Assembly (NCBI GenBank): GCA_029449245.1
Contig: JANATF010000004.1
Coordinates: 2,480,001-2,544,000 of the forward strand
Source of the DNA: Mortierella alpina
Lineage: Eukaryota > Mortierellomycota > Mortierellomycetes > Mortierellales > Mortierellaceae
DNA length: 64,000 bases
Reading direction: 5' to 3'
Part shown: piece by piece, positions 47,439 to 59,100 of the stretch
How positions within the stretch are numbered: the stretch's first letter is position 1
How the letters are laid out: each line of letters begins with the position of its first letter
The notes under the pieces: generated by a model
The model's database searches: none
The model's input: the letters and a program-made list of their open reading frames with translations, nothing else
What the model was told of the DNA's origin: nothing
Translations under genes and position numbers: made by a program

Positions 47439-50400
47439 TCACAAAGGTTCTTGCTTGATGGTGTTTGAATCCGCCGCGTGGTGGTGACCCAATCCAAGTC
47501 CAGCAACAACCTCTGCACTCTCACCGCGCTTTTTGCGTCGACGGACCGCATTGCCTTGAGTATGGGTCGCAGATCCCATGCTCCGCTTCAGAGGCGCGTG
47601 TCCGTTGCTTCCATGTCCATTGCCATAGCTTCCCCTCGATGACTCATCTTCGCTATCATCCATGGCCAGTGGAATATCCTCATCCTCATCTGTTCCAGAC
47701 TCCTCATCCCCAGACATGGTCGCCTTTTGGCGGTAGGCATGGCGGTGGTGGTGCGAGCCATTTCCCATCCGTGGAGACCCTCCCTTGAGGCTTCGAGGAG
47801 GGGATTCCATACCGGAGGAGTAAGTGTGACCATTGCCGTTACCGTTGCTTTGGGAATGGCCGTTGATGGTAGTGCTGGATGAGGAGGACAAGTGGTGATG
47901 TTGTTGTTGAGTCTGGCGCAGAGAGTATTGCTCAAGTCCAATTCCAGATCCTCCTCCAGTACCGTTAGAGCTCGCTCCTGGGAACCCGCCAGGCATCGCA
48001 CCTGGTGCAGGACCAGGGAACCCTGTGGGAGCCCAACTGGGCAAGCCCTCACTGTTGTTCTGCGGGTTCATTCCAACATAACGCAACTTGTCCATCCAGT
48101 TCTCGGCCTTGTCGACCGAGTCCTTAAAGATCGAGGCCACAGACTTTAGCATATCCGACGACTCGTGTGCTAAAACAAGAACCTTGGTCGCACGCTCCGA
48201 CGTCTCACTCAAGGCTGCAACTTGTTCCGGGCTACGGTCCGACTGTGGTCCCAGTGAGGGGGAGCCCATGGGTGTAGAAGGGACCGATTCGTTGCTGTTG
48301 AGTGTTGCCCATCGTACAGGCATAGAGAGGATGAACTGACGGACGCTGATCTTTGCCTGGTCTGGTAAGCAAGCGCCTGCGTATCGAGAAACGACGTTGA
48401 TCACTTTGCGTAGAGTTTCGACTACCTCCTTCTTGATTGAAGCCAATGTTGACGCGGCATTCGACGGAACCATCGCAGTGTTTTGAGATGGGTTGGCAAG
48501 GGAGACAAGAAATGCTCTCAATAGACCGATTTGATGGTCAATGTGTTGGACAGCATACTATAAAGTAGAAGGAAGAGTGAATAAAGGCCCATCACAGAAA
48601 AACGTGGAAAACATCCACTTAATCGTGTTGGACAAGGAACATCGCGCCTTACCTGAAGCCATTGCAGGCAGTATTTCAAACTCTTCATGCTCTCCTCACT
48701 AAAGATAGCCACACCGGCCGCAGACGCCGTGCCAACTGTTGCCACAACGCCCCTCCAGCCTGAGAATTGCTGTGAAGTGGAGACAGTGCCAACTTGTTGT
48801 TGTTGTGGTGGTTGCTGCTGCTGCTGCTGAGGGTAGTATCCATTTGCTGAGGCTGCAGAGTGTTGGAAGCCGCGTTGGCTCGATTGTGAATCTGAACGCT
48901 GCCGAAGCGTGGCATCTTCATGTCGAACGTTTCGAGAGCGAAGCACATCAAAGCTGGGTCTCGAGCTCGTGGTCGAAGATGTGCTATCGATGCTATCGCC
49001 CCGCGATCGGTATGCAAAGTAGGAGCTGTTGCTGCCGGGTGGCGGTGGTGGACCATGCGCCGCGCCCTCAAAGCGAAGAATGTCGTTCGAAGACCGTGCA
49101 GAATTTGTCGGTGAAGGCAGCACCTGTGCATCAGATTTCGCCGGATACACCTTCTCAAGCTATTTGTGATGTGTCACCAAATACGGAGGTAGAACGCGCC
49201 TTAGTAAGACACAGTCAAATGGTAAACTACAGACAGTGGAGGAGAGCAAGGGTATGTGGGCGTAGACGTGGATCACAAAAGGTGGGGTCAACTGATAGAG
49301 ATGTCGACATGCTAGACCCTGTGCACAATTTCACGCGGAGGGTACGTTGCTACGCCCAAGAGGGGGCGCAAAAGGCGCGCACATCCTCCTCCAAGCGCGT
49401 GTCTGCCTGAACATGTGTATGCTTCTGCACCCAGCATCGCCTTATTACATGGAGTGACCCAAACCACGAGAGTAGACAATAAAGTCTCGTGTGCTTCTTA
49501 CCTTGTCTAATTGACGGCAAGCGAAATCATCGAGCTGGCCCAGCTTGGGCTCAAGCTTATCAAAAACTGGCTTAGAGAGGGACTTCACACTGGACTCGAC
49601 CATCTCCGCACCATACTATCACAGTGTTCAATTCAAAGTAAGATTGGATTGCGAGTGAGATGATGGTTCACATCGATGAGCAAATTTGATACCGAAAAAT
49701 GAGCACAGCGAACATAGAGGTGCGCCATTGCAAGCAAGCGCAGAGCCTACACAAATATGCGCCCGAATCAGTCCTCAAGAAATGAGTGTATGCAAGTCGA
49801 TAGGACACATGTCCACACCCTGGCAAAACAGACAAAGCCCAACACAAGCAAACCCCAAGACTCTGCGCAAACGCTAAATATATTGTCAACAGTAATTCAA
49901 GGGCCATGGGCATATGGCACTTGGCACTTGGCACAGACACATAGGAGGGGAATAGCAAACACGACTAAAGAGGAAGCGAGAGGCAGAAATATGGTAGCTG
50001 AATGTGTGTGGATACCCTCCCATCTCGCCCTGGCTTTCCTTGCACTCGTTTCTAATCTCTATCTTGCCTCTGTGGGCATTTTTTTTTTTTGTGCTCTCAA
50101 CAGGCATATCACCCAACCAAAATCCCACAAGAGTACATAACAAGATTATTGTGGAGGAGGACACACTGCTGCTCTCCAGTTCTCCGGATCAACATGATGC
50201 CTATCACACCCTTCCAAGTCTTCTGTCTGCTTGCGTTCAAGGAGCGCACAGAGACATTAGCACGATGGTATGACAAAATGTTGATATGGTGCAATGGCCG
50301 ATCGATGAAAAAACTACGCAGAGTCGAAAGAGAAAATAAAAAAAGATGGCATGATGCACAAAGTGCAAAAAAAAAAACTGTTCAGAGTGAGGCGTGAGGG

Positions 50401-51366
50401 TCACTGAGGGAGTGAGAGGAAGGAGTAAAGGCATATGAGCATTCATGTGGTGTGGTGCGAGTCAGCAAAAGCAAAGGGCGTGGAAGAAGGGAGAGTGAAG
50501 GGGAGGCCTATGCACCCCCCCCCCCCCCCCCCCAATGCACGCACACGAAAAAAACACAGACATGTTGTACACCCACACAAACACTGTATGAAGCGAAATT
50601 CCATCCCGCTAGCTCAACGAGAGCCGCAACACATGTGTACAGCAGTGGGGGGAAGGGAGGGAGCATATGGCCCTTGTGCAGTGCTCAATCGCTGAAGAGT
50701 TGTTGTATGTACATGTGTCTGTCGCGCTGGCATCCGCGTGTGAATGGGATGTTTAGGCTATCAATGCCCCCATACCCCTCGGCCCAACAATGAAACCACA
50801 AAAGAGCTACACCTTGTAGCCATATTTTGGGATAGGGCGAGGAACACTCCATCTAATCCTACCACATGTCAAGCACCTCTTACCTTCATCACTTTGCTGT
50901 TCTGCTTTCCAGACTCGTAAGCCTTGAGCGCAGAGTTGACAAGGGGCAGGCTTGACATCCGAGAGATAAAAGGAGCAGCTGGGGCAGCAAACGCACCGTT
51001 GGTGGATGATGGTGACGACGTCCGGGCAGCGTTGGCCATATCTCCAAGGGCTTCTGCTGCCAATTGTTCCGCGGGGTCGGGTCCTGCTCTGGATCGAGGT
51101 GAGTCGTCAAACTCCTCAAACTCGTCCGAGGAGTTGCTATAATGGTCGTTGTGGTTGGTGTCTCTACTGCTGCTGCGGCTGCTGCTGCTGTTGCCGTTGT
51201 GGTCAAGCTCGTTGACTTTTGGATCGAGGTCGAGTGTATCTCGGCTCAAGTCATCCGAGTTTGAGCGGCACTCCAGCTCCACGTCCGAGTCCTCTTGCTG
51301 ACAGAGCTGGGATATAGACATGGGCTGGGCCGCTTTGCTGTGTTCCTTTGAAGGGGCGGGTGGCAT
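47439..51366 (-). CDS. OPI1: Opi1-like transcriptional repressor of phospholipid genes
   Basis: Homologue of the repressor that, in yeast, is held at the ER by phosphatidic acid and moves to the nucleus to repress inositol and phospholipid genes. Exons on the minus strand are 51366-50884, 49615-49502, 49159-48653 and 48557-47439, all phase 0 (740 residues). The core is RMSSLPLVNSALKAYESGK, then VMK-YGAEMVESSVKSLSKPV across intron 1, then LGQLDDFACRQLDKLEKVY. A second conserved block follows: GVAIFSEESMKSLKYCLQWL, then YAVQHIDHQIGLLRAFL. Long Ser, Gln and Asn-rich linkers make it larger than the 404-residue yeast protein. A basic RRRKKR near the C-terminus could be a nuclear signal. Intron 1 is 1268 nt, the longest here, and contains a 19-base G run on the coding strand. 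Confidence 0.93.
49616..50883 (-). other. OPI1 intron 1, 1268 nt
   Basis: GTAAGA donor and GATAG acceptor; exons on either side join in the most conserved part of the protein. I found no gene inside; small frames on both strands look random. Confidence 0.8.
50515..50533. repeat. Homopolymer of 19 C (G19 on the OPI1 strand)
   Basis: Nineteen consecutive C on the plus strand, inside OPI1 intron 1. In the transcript this is G19, capable of G-quadruplex formation. Such runs are also prone to sequencing-length error. Confidence 0.9.
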
Positions 51367-52262
51367 GGTGCGTGTGTGATTTGCAGAGAGAGCTCAGACC
51401 AAGAGCGAGAAGGAGGACAAGAGCAGGTGATGAACGTTTCGTGGACAAGGGATGGGTGAAAAAGGGGGGGAGTGACTCTGGTCGAGATCAGGTGTACTTG
51501 GAGTTGCAAGGAGCAGAACGAGAGGAGAGCTGAGGAATGACGAGGGTGCGGGGAGGATGGGGTCAACAACGGGAATTGTCGAAGAGGACGGGCGGATCGA
51601 AGGAGCGGTGTGGAGAAGTGAAGTGGAGAAGGTGTGCGAGAGGAGAGGAAGCAAGAGGCGAGAGACACAGACGAGGAACGAGCTTCTTACTGGACTACAG
51701 CAGACCACTGCACTCAAGGCGCTCGATGCTGCAGCGGCGAGTGGTTAGGGGACCGATGGAGGACAGGCCCAAAATTGTGGGGGGAGCGGTTTGTTTATGA
51801 GTTCGAATTAGGTTGGGAGGCAACTCGGCACTTGGTGCGTGGAGAAATCAGCACAAGGCCTTCTCCACGCCTTCCTGTGCCTCGCTCGCTCTCGTCCCCC
51901 CCACCCTTGTTTCTCGTTGAAGAACGTAAATTGCCCTCTCTAGCGTGATTGCACATGCACTTGCACTTGTGCACTGTGGACGATGCAAGCCTTCGTCGGC
52001 GTCTGCTACTGTCTTATGGCGTATCTGCATCTGGGAATGTGATGACAGGGAGGCACCTGCTGGTGTGTCGATGACCATGCGCCAGCAACCTGCAAGAGAA
52101 ACCTCGGGAGCAAGAGACCCGTCTTCTGCCCTCGATGAAGTCTAATGCCTCCAGCAGTCGTGTCCCTAGGAATGCGCAGGCATTGTTGGGTTATCAGACC
52201 CATGTATACGAGAACAGTGTGGGAAAGCGTGTCGCCACTGGTCCTTGCCCTATGGGAGTGGC

Positions 52263-52333
<71 letters not shown>

Positions 52334-52499
52334 TGTGTGTGTGGGGATCTTGATCTCTCGGCTGCTTTTGGGGAGGGGAGACCATAGATCTTTCACATGT
52401 CGACCCGACCGTGTGATTGGTCCCTGTAATTCAAAGAAGCCAACAAGTCATTGCGATTACAGAGGTATCGTCCACCCTTTTTCTTTATTTGGGTCCAAT
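51367..52499. other. OPI1 upstream region and INTS13 3' flank
   Basis: 1.1 kb holding the OPI1 leader (GA-rich on the plus strand, about 51370-51700), a GT microsatellite, and TTTATT at 52484-52489, the likely poly(A) signal of the downstream minus-strand gene. No gene seen. Confidence 0.5.
52265..52344. repeat. GT/CA dinucleotide microsatellite
   Basis: Thirty-four GT units followed, after one C interruption, by about five more. It is located roughly 160 nt past the INTS13 stop codon. Confidence 0.95.
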
Positions 52500-55400
52500 T
52501 CACACCTGTCCGTGCGAGTGGCCACCATTCTCAGAGCTGGGCGTCCGTCCTGCAAAGTCCTGCAGCCGCAACCGCTTGGTCGCCGCATTGGCTATCTTTC
52601 GCTTGGCAGCCAACGGCAACAACGGGTCCATAATAACGGCCGTCTTCACTGCTGTGGCAGATGGGGCATCCAGCGAGGTCACCGAGTTCAGAACCGTACC
52701 AATAGAGGACCCTTGCGCACCGCGCGAACCCCAATACGCCTTCAGCAAACAACCATCCTCGCCTAGCTGGCCGAGATACTCCTGCTCAGACTCTTCAATC
52801 TCCTTGCGCGTCGGCGGCCGAGTCTCGAGATACGGTTTTGGTTGCGTCTTCCCAGTCAGACTAAGCATGGGTCCTGATGGTGCCGCGGGATCATTCCCAC
52901 CAAAGTTCATGTCGTCTGTATTGCTAGAGTTGTTGCTGTTATTGATATTATTATTGTTGTTGTTGCTCCCATTCCCAGGGCTGCCAGTATTGCCGCCTTG
53001 CCCACCTCGAAAGCCGCCTTGCCCGCCCATGCCTCCGCGTCCACGTCCGCGCCCAAACTCAAACCGTCCGCCTCGACCACCTCGGTTGAATCCAGAGTCG
53101 TTCCCGCGTGTATTTACAGCGATTCCAGATCCAGATCCAGATCCAGATCCTGCTCCAGACCCAGTACCACTACTGCCTCGCTGACCCGTCAGCAGCTCGT
53201 TTAGTAAATCTGCTCGTCTATTAGGCGGTACAAGCGTCAGCTTCACCGTCTGATGGTCCACCCCTTTTGGCGTAATCTTTGTTGCAATCAATCGAGCGGC
53301 CTATAATTTTTAACGCACCAACGGAGATATAGTTAAGAACTGTCTCATGCGCTGATCATGAGCGACTAGCATCTGAGGAGCATGGAATGCGACAGTGAAC
53401 TTACTTCGAGGTGCGAAGGCGAGACAGACTTGAAGCGTTGTCCTATCATCCATAGATCTGCCAGGATGGCTTGTGCGCTCTCGCGCATCCTTGCTGCATG
53501 CTGAAACATCTTACCCTCTTTCACTTGGGCCACCGAATGCTGCTCTCCTGGTAAGAACGGTGGTCGGGCTTCTGCGATCAACGTGTCAAGAAGAGACTGG
53601 ATCGTTGAAAATCCTGTGGCATCTACAGTTTCCCGGCATATGGCCGCTCTAAACATCTTGATGTATACTTCGTGCGCAGGCTGTGTGTACAAACAAAAAA
53701 CATATGTTACCATTATTGGCTACATCAGATATAAGACGGCCGAAGTAGGATGCCTATGCTTACCATGACGGGATGCACACGCTCGCCCTCCCATTGAACA
53801 AGCCAGCGTGTCTCTAAATCAAGTTTTGATGTCGTGTGCACAAGGGCCATATTGACACCTCGTGAACTCGGGGTTTCCACCATATACGGCTCTTTGTCGC
53901 TGTCGCCTTCGATATTCAAAGTCGCATTCGGTATTGCAGAAGGTGTGATTTCTGTGAATATGTTGCCATCCTGCGCGAAAGCATCAACTTTCGAACTGAT
54001 TGTGTTGGGGCGCACAACAACTTGTACGAAATCCTATTAAATTGAAGCAAAAAAAGTAGCGAAAGAGTCAATCCGGTGTCAAACCGCTGCTATTGTTGCT
54101 CTCATTGCTTGTCAGCGATAAGATCACTGCAATATTTCCTTACATCGAGGCGAGGGTCACGAATGACTTGATCAGCTTTTCGCTTTGATGTTGAGGACGC
54201 AGGGTTGAGCGGTAGGAACATGCTCGAGTCCTTGGAGGTTTGTAGGCAGTGGAGAAAGAGTCGCCCGTAATGGTCAAACAGGACCATAGAGGCAATGTTA
54301 CTAGAATCCTGATCCTTTAAGAAGTGAACGCCACTGCTACTGAAAGGTGAAAAGGAGGAGGCGAACGTCGATGGAGATATGGAAGCGAGATGTGCGCACA
54401 GAGTAGGCAATGCATCTATCAGAATAACAGGCGTGGACTTAGTATTAACTTGAATGACGCAAAAACTAGAAAACCTGAGTGCGGATGAGAGATGTTATCT
54501 TCTTACACGAGTTCGACTTGCACTCCGTGCCATAGATCAGCTCGGTTGCCGTTTGAACAGTCGATGGAATGCGCTGCAAGAGGCCTCTGGCGTGTCCTTC
54601 ACTACCATCATGTGCTGCTTTCCGTGCCAAGGTGCTGATATGGTCAGTCCTGTAAAGCAGTTCTACCGGGTTGCCATGTCGCATTTTCAGAGGCAAATTA
54701 TTGATCCGAGCCAGTCGAACATCCCTGTTTCGTAAGAGATAGTAATTCGTGAGAGCTTTTGATGCTGAGAGCTCATCCTCCGCAATGACGTTGTACAGAG
54801 AGGCCGTGCAGACTCTAGCTATCTATAAGAATACAGTGGTCAATTCGACTGACTTTTTGAACGTGATCTAGCATAAAAAATAGCGAGTGCATACCTCTTC
54901 GTTCACAACATCCTTGCGCGGGCGATTTATTGCTGTCGAAACGCGTATGAAATCCACGTTGATGTTGGCGATCCTGAATCGTGCCACAAGAACGATTAGA
55001 CGCTAAAATCATAAATATTGCACACATGTGTTGCCCAGTTTACTTACTTGGAACTCGAAATGTAATCCTGGAGGCTCCTGATAGCCTCACCTAATATCTC
55101 GCGAAGGTCCTTCCCGGAAAACTGCCAGCTGTCGCTTGATCCGTCGGTCCTGTCATCAGATGCTTCCATGCTAATGTCTTCATCCTCTCCTTCATTATGC
55201 CCCTCGGGATCCAGCAGGACCATAACGATGTTAGCTGTCCTTCTGTGTTGAACAGATCCCAACTGTAACGCTGGTATACTCGAAGGCTGTTGTGTCTGAG
55301 AAAACGATGTTGACAGAGCGTCCGACTCCAGAATATGAGCAATGGCGCCTTTCAGTGCTTGTTCGATCCAGTCCAGTCTCAAAGACTCTGTATTCGGGGT

Positions 55401-56023
55401 ATCCTGCACATCCGACTCTTTCATCTGGAGCAGCCTGAGCTGTGATGTAATCTACGCACACATCCCAAGCAAACAAGATAAGATGAGTTTTAGGTGCCTA
55501 TGTTCCTGCCTTCAGGTTGGACGCGAACTGTTAGCTTACATGTGCCACACTTTGCTCTGCGTCAGCCCAAGTATTCAACACGGCGCTATCATCGGACATT
55601 ATTCCCGGTGCTGCGTGAACGGATATCTACCAAAAAAAAAGAGCAAAGGCTTAGCATCAGACATGGATAAAGGATAAAAGATGAAAGCCCTGTAGGAAAG
55701 ACATTGACGAACGAACCTGAGTTTTCAGGCCAATCGGGGCCAGCTCGAGCGACAGGCGCGCGTAATGAAGCGCTGCATGCACAAAGCTCGCCCACATGGA
55801 GCACGGCTCAAGGTTAAATGCGTCGTCCTCTAGTGATTCCGTTAACCATACCGCGTCGTTTTGTTAGTTCACAGTAAAAAAACGAGATGAGTGCGTCTCG
55901 ACATTCCAAACTCCAAGCAGTACCTGTGTCCACATCCATGCCTTTCCTCGACAGTGTGTAGCATGGCGCTGTCTGTGCTGATGAACTGTGGTCCAGAATG
56001 AGGACTGTCCTTTCATGGCTCAT
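52500..56023 (-). CDS. INTS13/Asunder (Mat89Bb)-like Integrator subunit
   Basis: Predicted homologue of Integrator subunit 13, which links the Integrator tail module to the RNA-cleavage module at RNA polymerase II. Minus-strand exons are 56023-55924, 55829-55717, 55626-55540, 55451-55048, 54973-54895, 54822-54507, 54415-54144, 54033-53764, 53680-53405 and 53300-52500 (905 residues; nine phase-consistent introns). The N-terminus resembles a VWA-type domain (MSHERTVLILDHSSSAQ; SVHAAPGIMSDDSAVLNTW). The middle has HYGRLFLHCLQTS, aligning with the family FLHVL segment, and LDLETRWLVQWE. The C-terminal LLKAYWGSR...RLRLQDFAGR matches the INTS13 tail. A Gly/Ser and RGG-box plus poly-Asn insert (about residues 680-765) separates the tail. 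The assignment rests on remembered family features, and Integrator is not expected in Dikarya. Confidence 0.65.
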
Positions 56024-56533
56024 GTTGGGCTGATCCTGATCAATTGACGTTTGCAGAGCAAAAGATGCGGAGCAAGAAGGTTCAATGGAAGTCCAAGACA
56101 GCGGTGCTTTACTGCCAGACCACTATGTGAGGAAATAACGTTTTTGGTCTTATCCGCATGTACCCCGCAAAAATGCTCCGACTGCTGCCCCCAAGACCGT
56201 TGCCCGTTATGTCACAGAGGAGCTTTAGGTCCTGGGGCGAAGGCGCCGTCAACTCGCACTTCAAGCACCGATTCGGACGTCCCAGATAGAACTCACAATT
56301 AAGCAGGTCTTTTACTTTCACATTGAGTGATATTTAAACTATTCTGGTTGAAAGGCCTGGCGGGGAGACGAGCTGGCGCTATGTACATGTACAACTCATG
56401 CATCTCAGAGCGATGAGAACACTATGATGGACAGACACAACAATAAGAGAGTGAGCGTCAACAAACGTGTTGGTTAGCGCCAATTTCTTCTGGAGGGGCC
56501 CGACTCTTCCGTTGCTATTACGCCACGTCTTGA
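56024..56533. other. Intergenic, 510 nt
   Basis: Promoter of the INTS13-like gene and 3' flank of the I9-like gene. A 70-codon minus-strand frame (56109-56321) has a plausible composition but no motif or splice partner. Confidence 0.4.
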
Positions 56534-57024
56534 TTATTGCAGCTGTGATTTACCTTCACCGTCCTCTTCGATGTAGTCGATGTAAGGGTTGGTCGATAGG
56601 GCGCTCATGATGTGAGCGGGGATAGAGGCAGAGAACCCCTTCAGAGCAGACGTGTAACGCTGACCAATTTTGCCTCCCAATCCTAGAATATCGTTCATGG
56701 CCTTTTCGATGACCTCAAGAGCAGCCGACTCCTTGAAGACGACGATGTATGACTTGTAGCCAGCTGCAGGTTATAAACGAGACGGTCCACAGTTGTGTTA
56801 GCCTTCAAGAAGTGGACAGGAAAATCTGATATGGGTCAAGTCAAAAAGGTAGCGAGCGGCTTCCATGGAGCATGCTTACTTGAGGCTGGTCGGTCCTCAA
56901 CAACATGCTGCTGCTGGTTGTAATCTTCCTGGAATGCAAAGGCGTTCTTGGGCTCGACGGGAAGAGCCGCTGAGGCGACAGCGATCGCGGAGGCGAGGAG
57001 AGTGGCGACGGTAAGGAACTTCAT
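56534..57024 (-). CDS. Secreted peptidase-inhibitor I9-like protein
   Basis: Small secreted protein resembling the subtilisin propeptide/I9 inhibitor fold without an attached protease. Exons on the minus strand are 57024-56880 and 56763-56534 (124 residues). Residues 1-19 (MKFLTVATLLASAIAVASA) are a clear signal peptide, followed by a Gln/acidic spacer. The I9 domain occupies exon 2: YKSYIVVFKESAALEVIEKA, LGGKIGQRYTSALKGFSASI and IDYIEEDGE, the family's beta-alpha-beta layout with the C-terminal EEDGE strand. The last six residues (GKSQLQ) could instead be replaced by a third exon, because GGTAAAT at the EEDGE codon resembles a donor. A role in restraining secreted or vacuolar serine proteases is inferred. 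Confidence 0.82.
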
Positions 57025-57429
57025 GTTTGGGTAGGTAAAGTGATGAGTGAGTGAGAGAAAGTGAGAGAGAGTGCGAATGTCTTGTGGGCCAAGAGAAGGA
57101 GAGGCCGTGCGTGACCTCTCTTTTATCTCGCCAGTTTTTGGTCACTGCCTATGCATCGCTGCATCATGCTCTGCGCAAACCTCTATCCGCACCGGAAATA
57201 GCCATTCACTTTTTCGTCGCTTCATTCCACTGGCGCAACCTTTTTTTGATATCTATCCATGGCTTCAAGTATTTCAAGGTAGTTGTGTTGCTCCCCAATG
57301 ATTCCTTTGTTTCTGTCAAATCCCATACTTTATTCTTCATGTTCTCAATAAAAGGAAAAGAGAAAGTCCAAACAGGGATACGGGAATCGAGAGAGATATG
57401 TTACGACTGAACAAAGAGAAGGGGTTGAT
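57025..57429. other. Intergenic, 405 nt
   Basis: Promoter of the I9-like gene and 3' flank of RPS11. TTTATT at 57329-57334 is the likely RPS11 poly(A) signal on the minus strand. Confidence 0.5.
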
Positions 57430-58716
57430 TTAGAACTTGGCAAAGTTCTTGGCACCCTTGACAACCTTCTTCTGGACCTTGAGGACGTTGAAGCGGACAG
57501 TCTTGGACAAGGGGCGGCACTGACCAACAGTGACGGAGTCACCCTGCTGGACACCAATGAAGCAAGGGGAGAGATGGGCAGCCAAGTTCTATATTTCCAG
57601 TCGAGTGAACAAAAAGGTCATTAATACCAAAGGCCATAAAGTTGCACAATGCTTTCATAGACAGACTAAAAAACCAGCTATTCCTTTACCTTGTGGCGCT
57701 TCTCGTAACGGTTGTACTTGGAGATGAAGTGGAGGTACTCACGACGAATGACGATGGTACGCTTCATCTTGGTGGAGATAACCTCACCAGTGAGGATGCG
57801 GCCACGGATGGAGACATCACCGGTGAAGGGGCACTTCTTGTCGATGTAGTGTCCCTCAATGGCCTCTCTGGGGGTCTTGAAGCCAAGACCGACCTCCTTG
57901 TACCAGCGGTTGTTCTTGACGGACTTCTTGCCGGCAACCTTGGCGTTTTGGAAGATACCCTGCTGCTTCTGGAAAGCCTTTTCAATCTAGACGGTCGCAA
58001 AAATTGGCCAAACGGGAGAGGGCACAACAAAGCAAGGTCAGCTTCTACGATCTCTCGTTCCTGCTGTAGAAGAGAAACAGTGATCCTCAGTCTCCAAAGA
58101 TTCGATATTCCAATGCAGTCGAGGGAAGGAGGCACGGTCGTGTGGGCTGGGTGGTAAAACAGCACGTTGAACGCTACTACAACTGGTCTGTTGTTTGCCA
58201 ACTGCCAAGGCTGATGATGTCTGATGGTGAACAGAAGCCGTTGGGTTTTGTGCTGCATGGTTCTGCTCCTATCTCCCTCTCACTCTCCTTTCGCTCTTCA
58301 TGGTAAAAGGAGGATCGAAAGACAAGTAAAGAGTCCGTTCGGGTGTGATCCAGTCAGAAGCTACCAGACCAGCGCAATCAAAATGAGATGATTTTGATGA
58401 TGAATGACAATGGGCCAGGACGCCCAGAGTGAATCATTGCTGAGTGGAGAAAGCTTTCTGCCTGGTGGGATGGAGGTGTGTGCTGCTGAATCATAGGTTC
58501 CGCATGTGAATTGAGAATGCTAGAGTTCCCCCCGAATCCTGCGCAATTGCATGTTGAAAACGAGATGATCCTGTCCTGGAATGTACAATCTGATCCACGA
58601 GGAAATTTTCTCAGAGTCCCGTCATCATCGTCTGTGTCTCCATGCGGAGAGTCCCCTCTCCACTGATCTTGAAGGGCTTTGTCTGAATCAACCCCAAACG
58701 CACCTGCTCAGACATG
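57430..58716 (-). CDS. RPS11: Cytosolic 40S ribosomal protein uS17 (RPS11)
   Basis: Small-subunit ribosomal protein. Exons on the minus strand are 58716-58705 (only MSEQ), 57986-57690 and 57588-57430, all phase 0 (155 residues; human 158). The chain reads [94 protein letters not shown] and [16 protein letters not shown], matching RPS11 throughout. The 12-nt first coding exon was identified because no ATG adjoins exon 2; the GTGCGT donor and CTAG acceptor leave a 718-nt intron. Strongly biased codons and the AATAAA-type signal about 100 nt downstream fit high expression. Confidence 0.95.
57987..58704 (-). other. Long first intron of RPS11
   Basis: 718 nt with GTGCGT donor, immediately after four codons. 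Ribosomal-protein introns often host snoRNAs. A C-box-like GATGATGA is present at about 58621-58628 on the minus strand, but I could not find a matching terminal D box and stem, so no snoRNA is called. Confidence 0.75.
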
Positions 58717-59100
58717 ATGGGAAGTTGGTAAAAAAGGATTTTCAACACAATGCACATTCGCAGTGGTTTTATTATTATGATTTTTGAATCTTGTCTGTGA
58801 TTGGACACAGCACAAGCCACTATGACCATCGCGTCCTCCGCGGCGACGCGGATCGTCGGATATCCTCCTGCAACCTATGGTTGTATATACAGTCAACCCA
58901 TTTTTATCCATCCAAAAGACTCGTTTGTCTTCATCTCACCATGCGGACTCAAGTGAAGAACGTTTTTATTTTACAGGGCAGCCGACAAGCAAGTGGCGAT
59001 GATCTAAAAGACGAGAATATATATACAGAAAACAGAAAGGAATGCATGCTGAAAAGTGAAAGAGGTGTTAAAAGGTCGCTATCCTCCCTTTTGCGCTGGC
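58717..59100. promoter_or_regulatory. RPS11 upstream region
   Basis: 384 nt between RPS11 and the Reg1-like stop codon. A TATATATA run at about 59019-59026 lies some 300 nt upstream of the RPS11 ATG. Confidence 0.35.

Noticed and set aside
52135-52766. Frames translating the GT/CA repeat (Val-Cys or His-Thr polymers)
   Set aside because: Products of a dinucleotide microsatellite, not genes.
56109-56321. 70-codon minus-strand frame between the INTS13-like and I9-like genes
   Set aside because: Composition is plausible, but there is no motif, promoter or splice partner; kept only as intergenic.
58600-58640. C/D-box snoRNA in the RPS11 intron
   Set aside because: A GATGATGA box is present, but no correctly spaced terminal CTGA with closing stem could be found.
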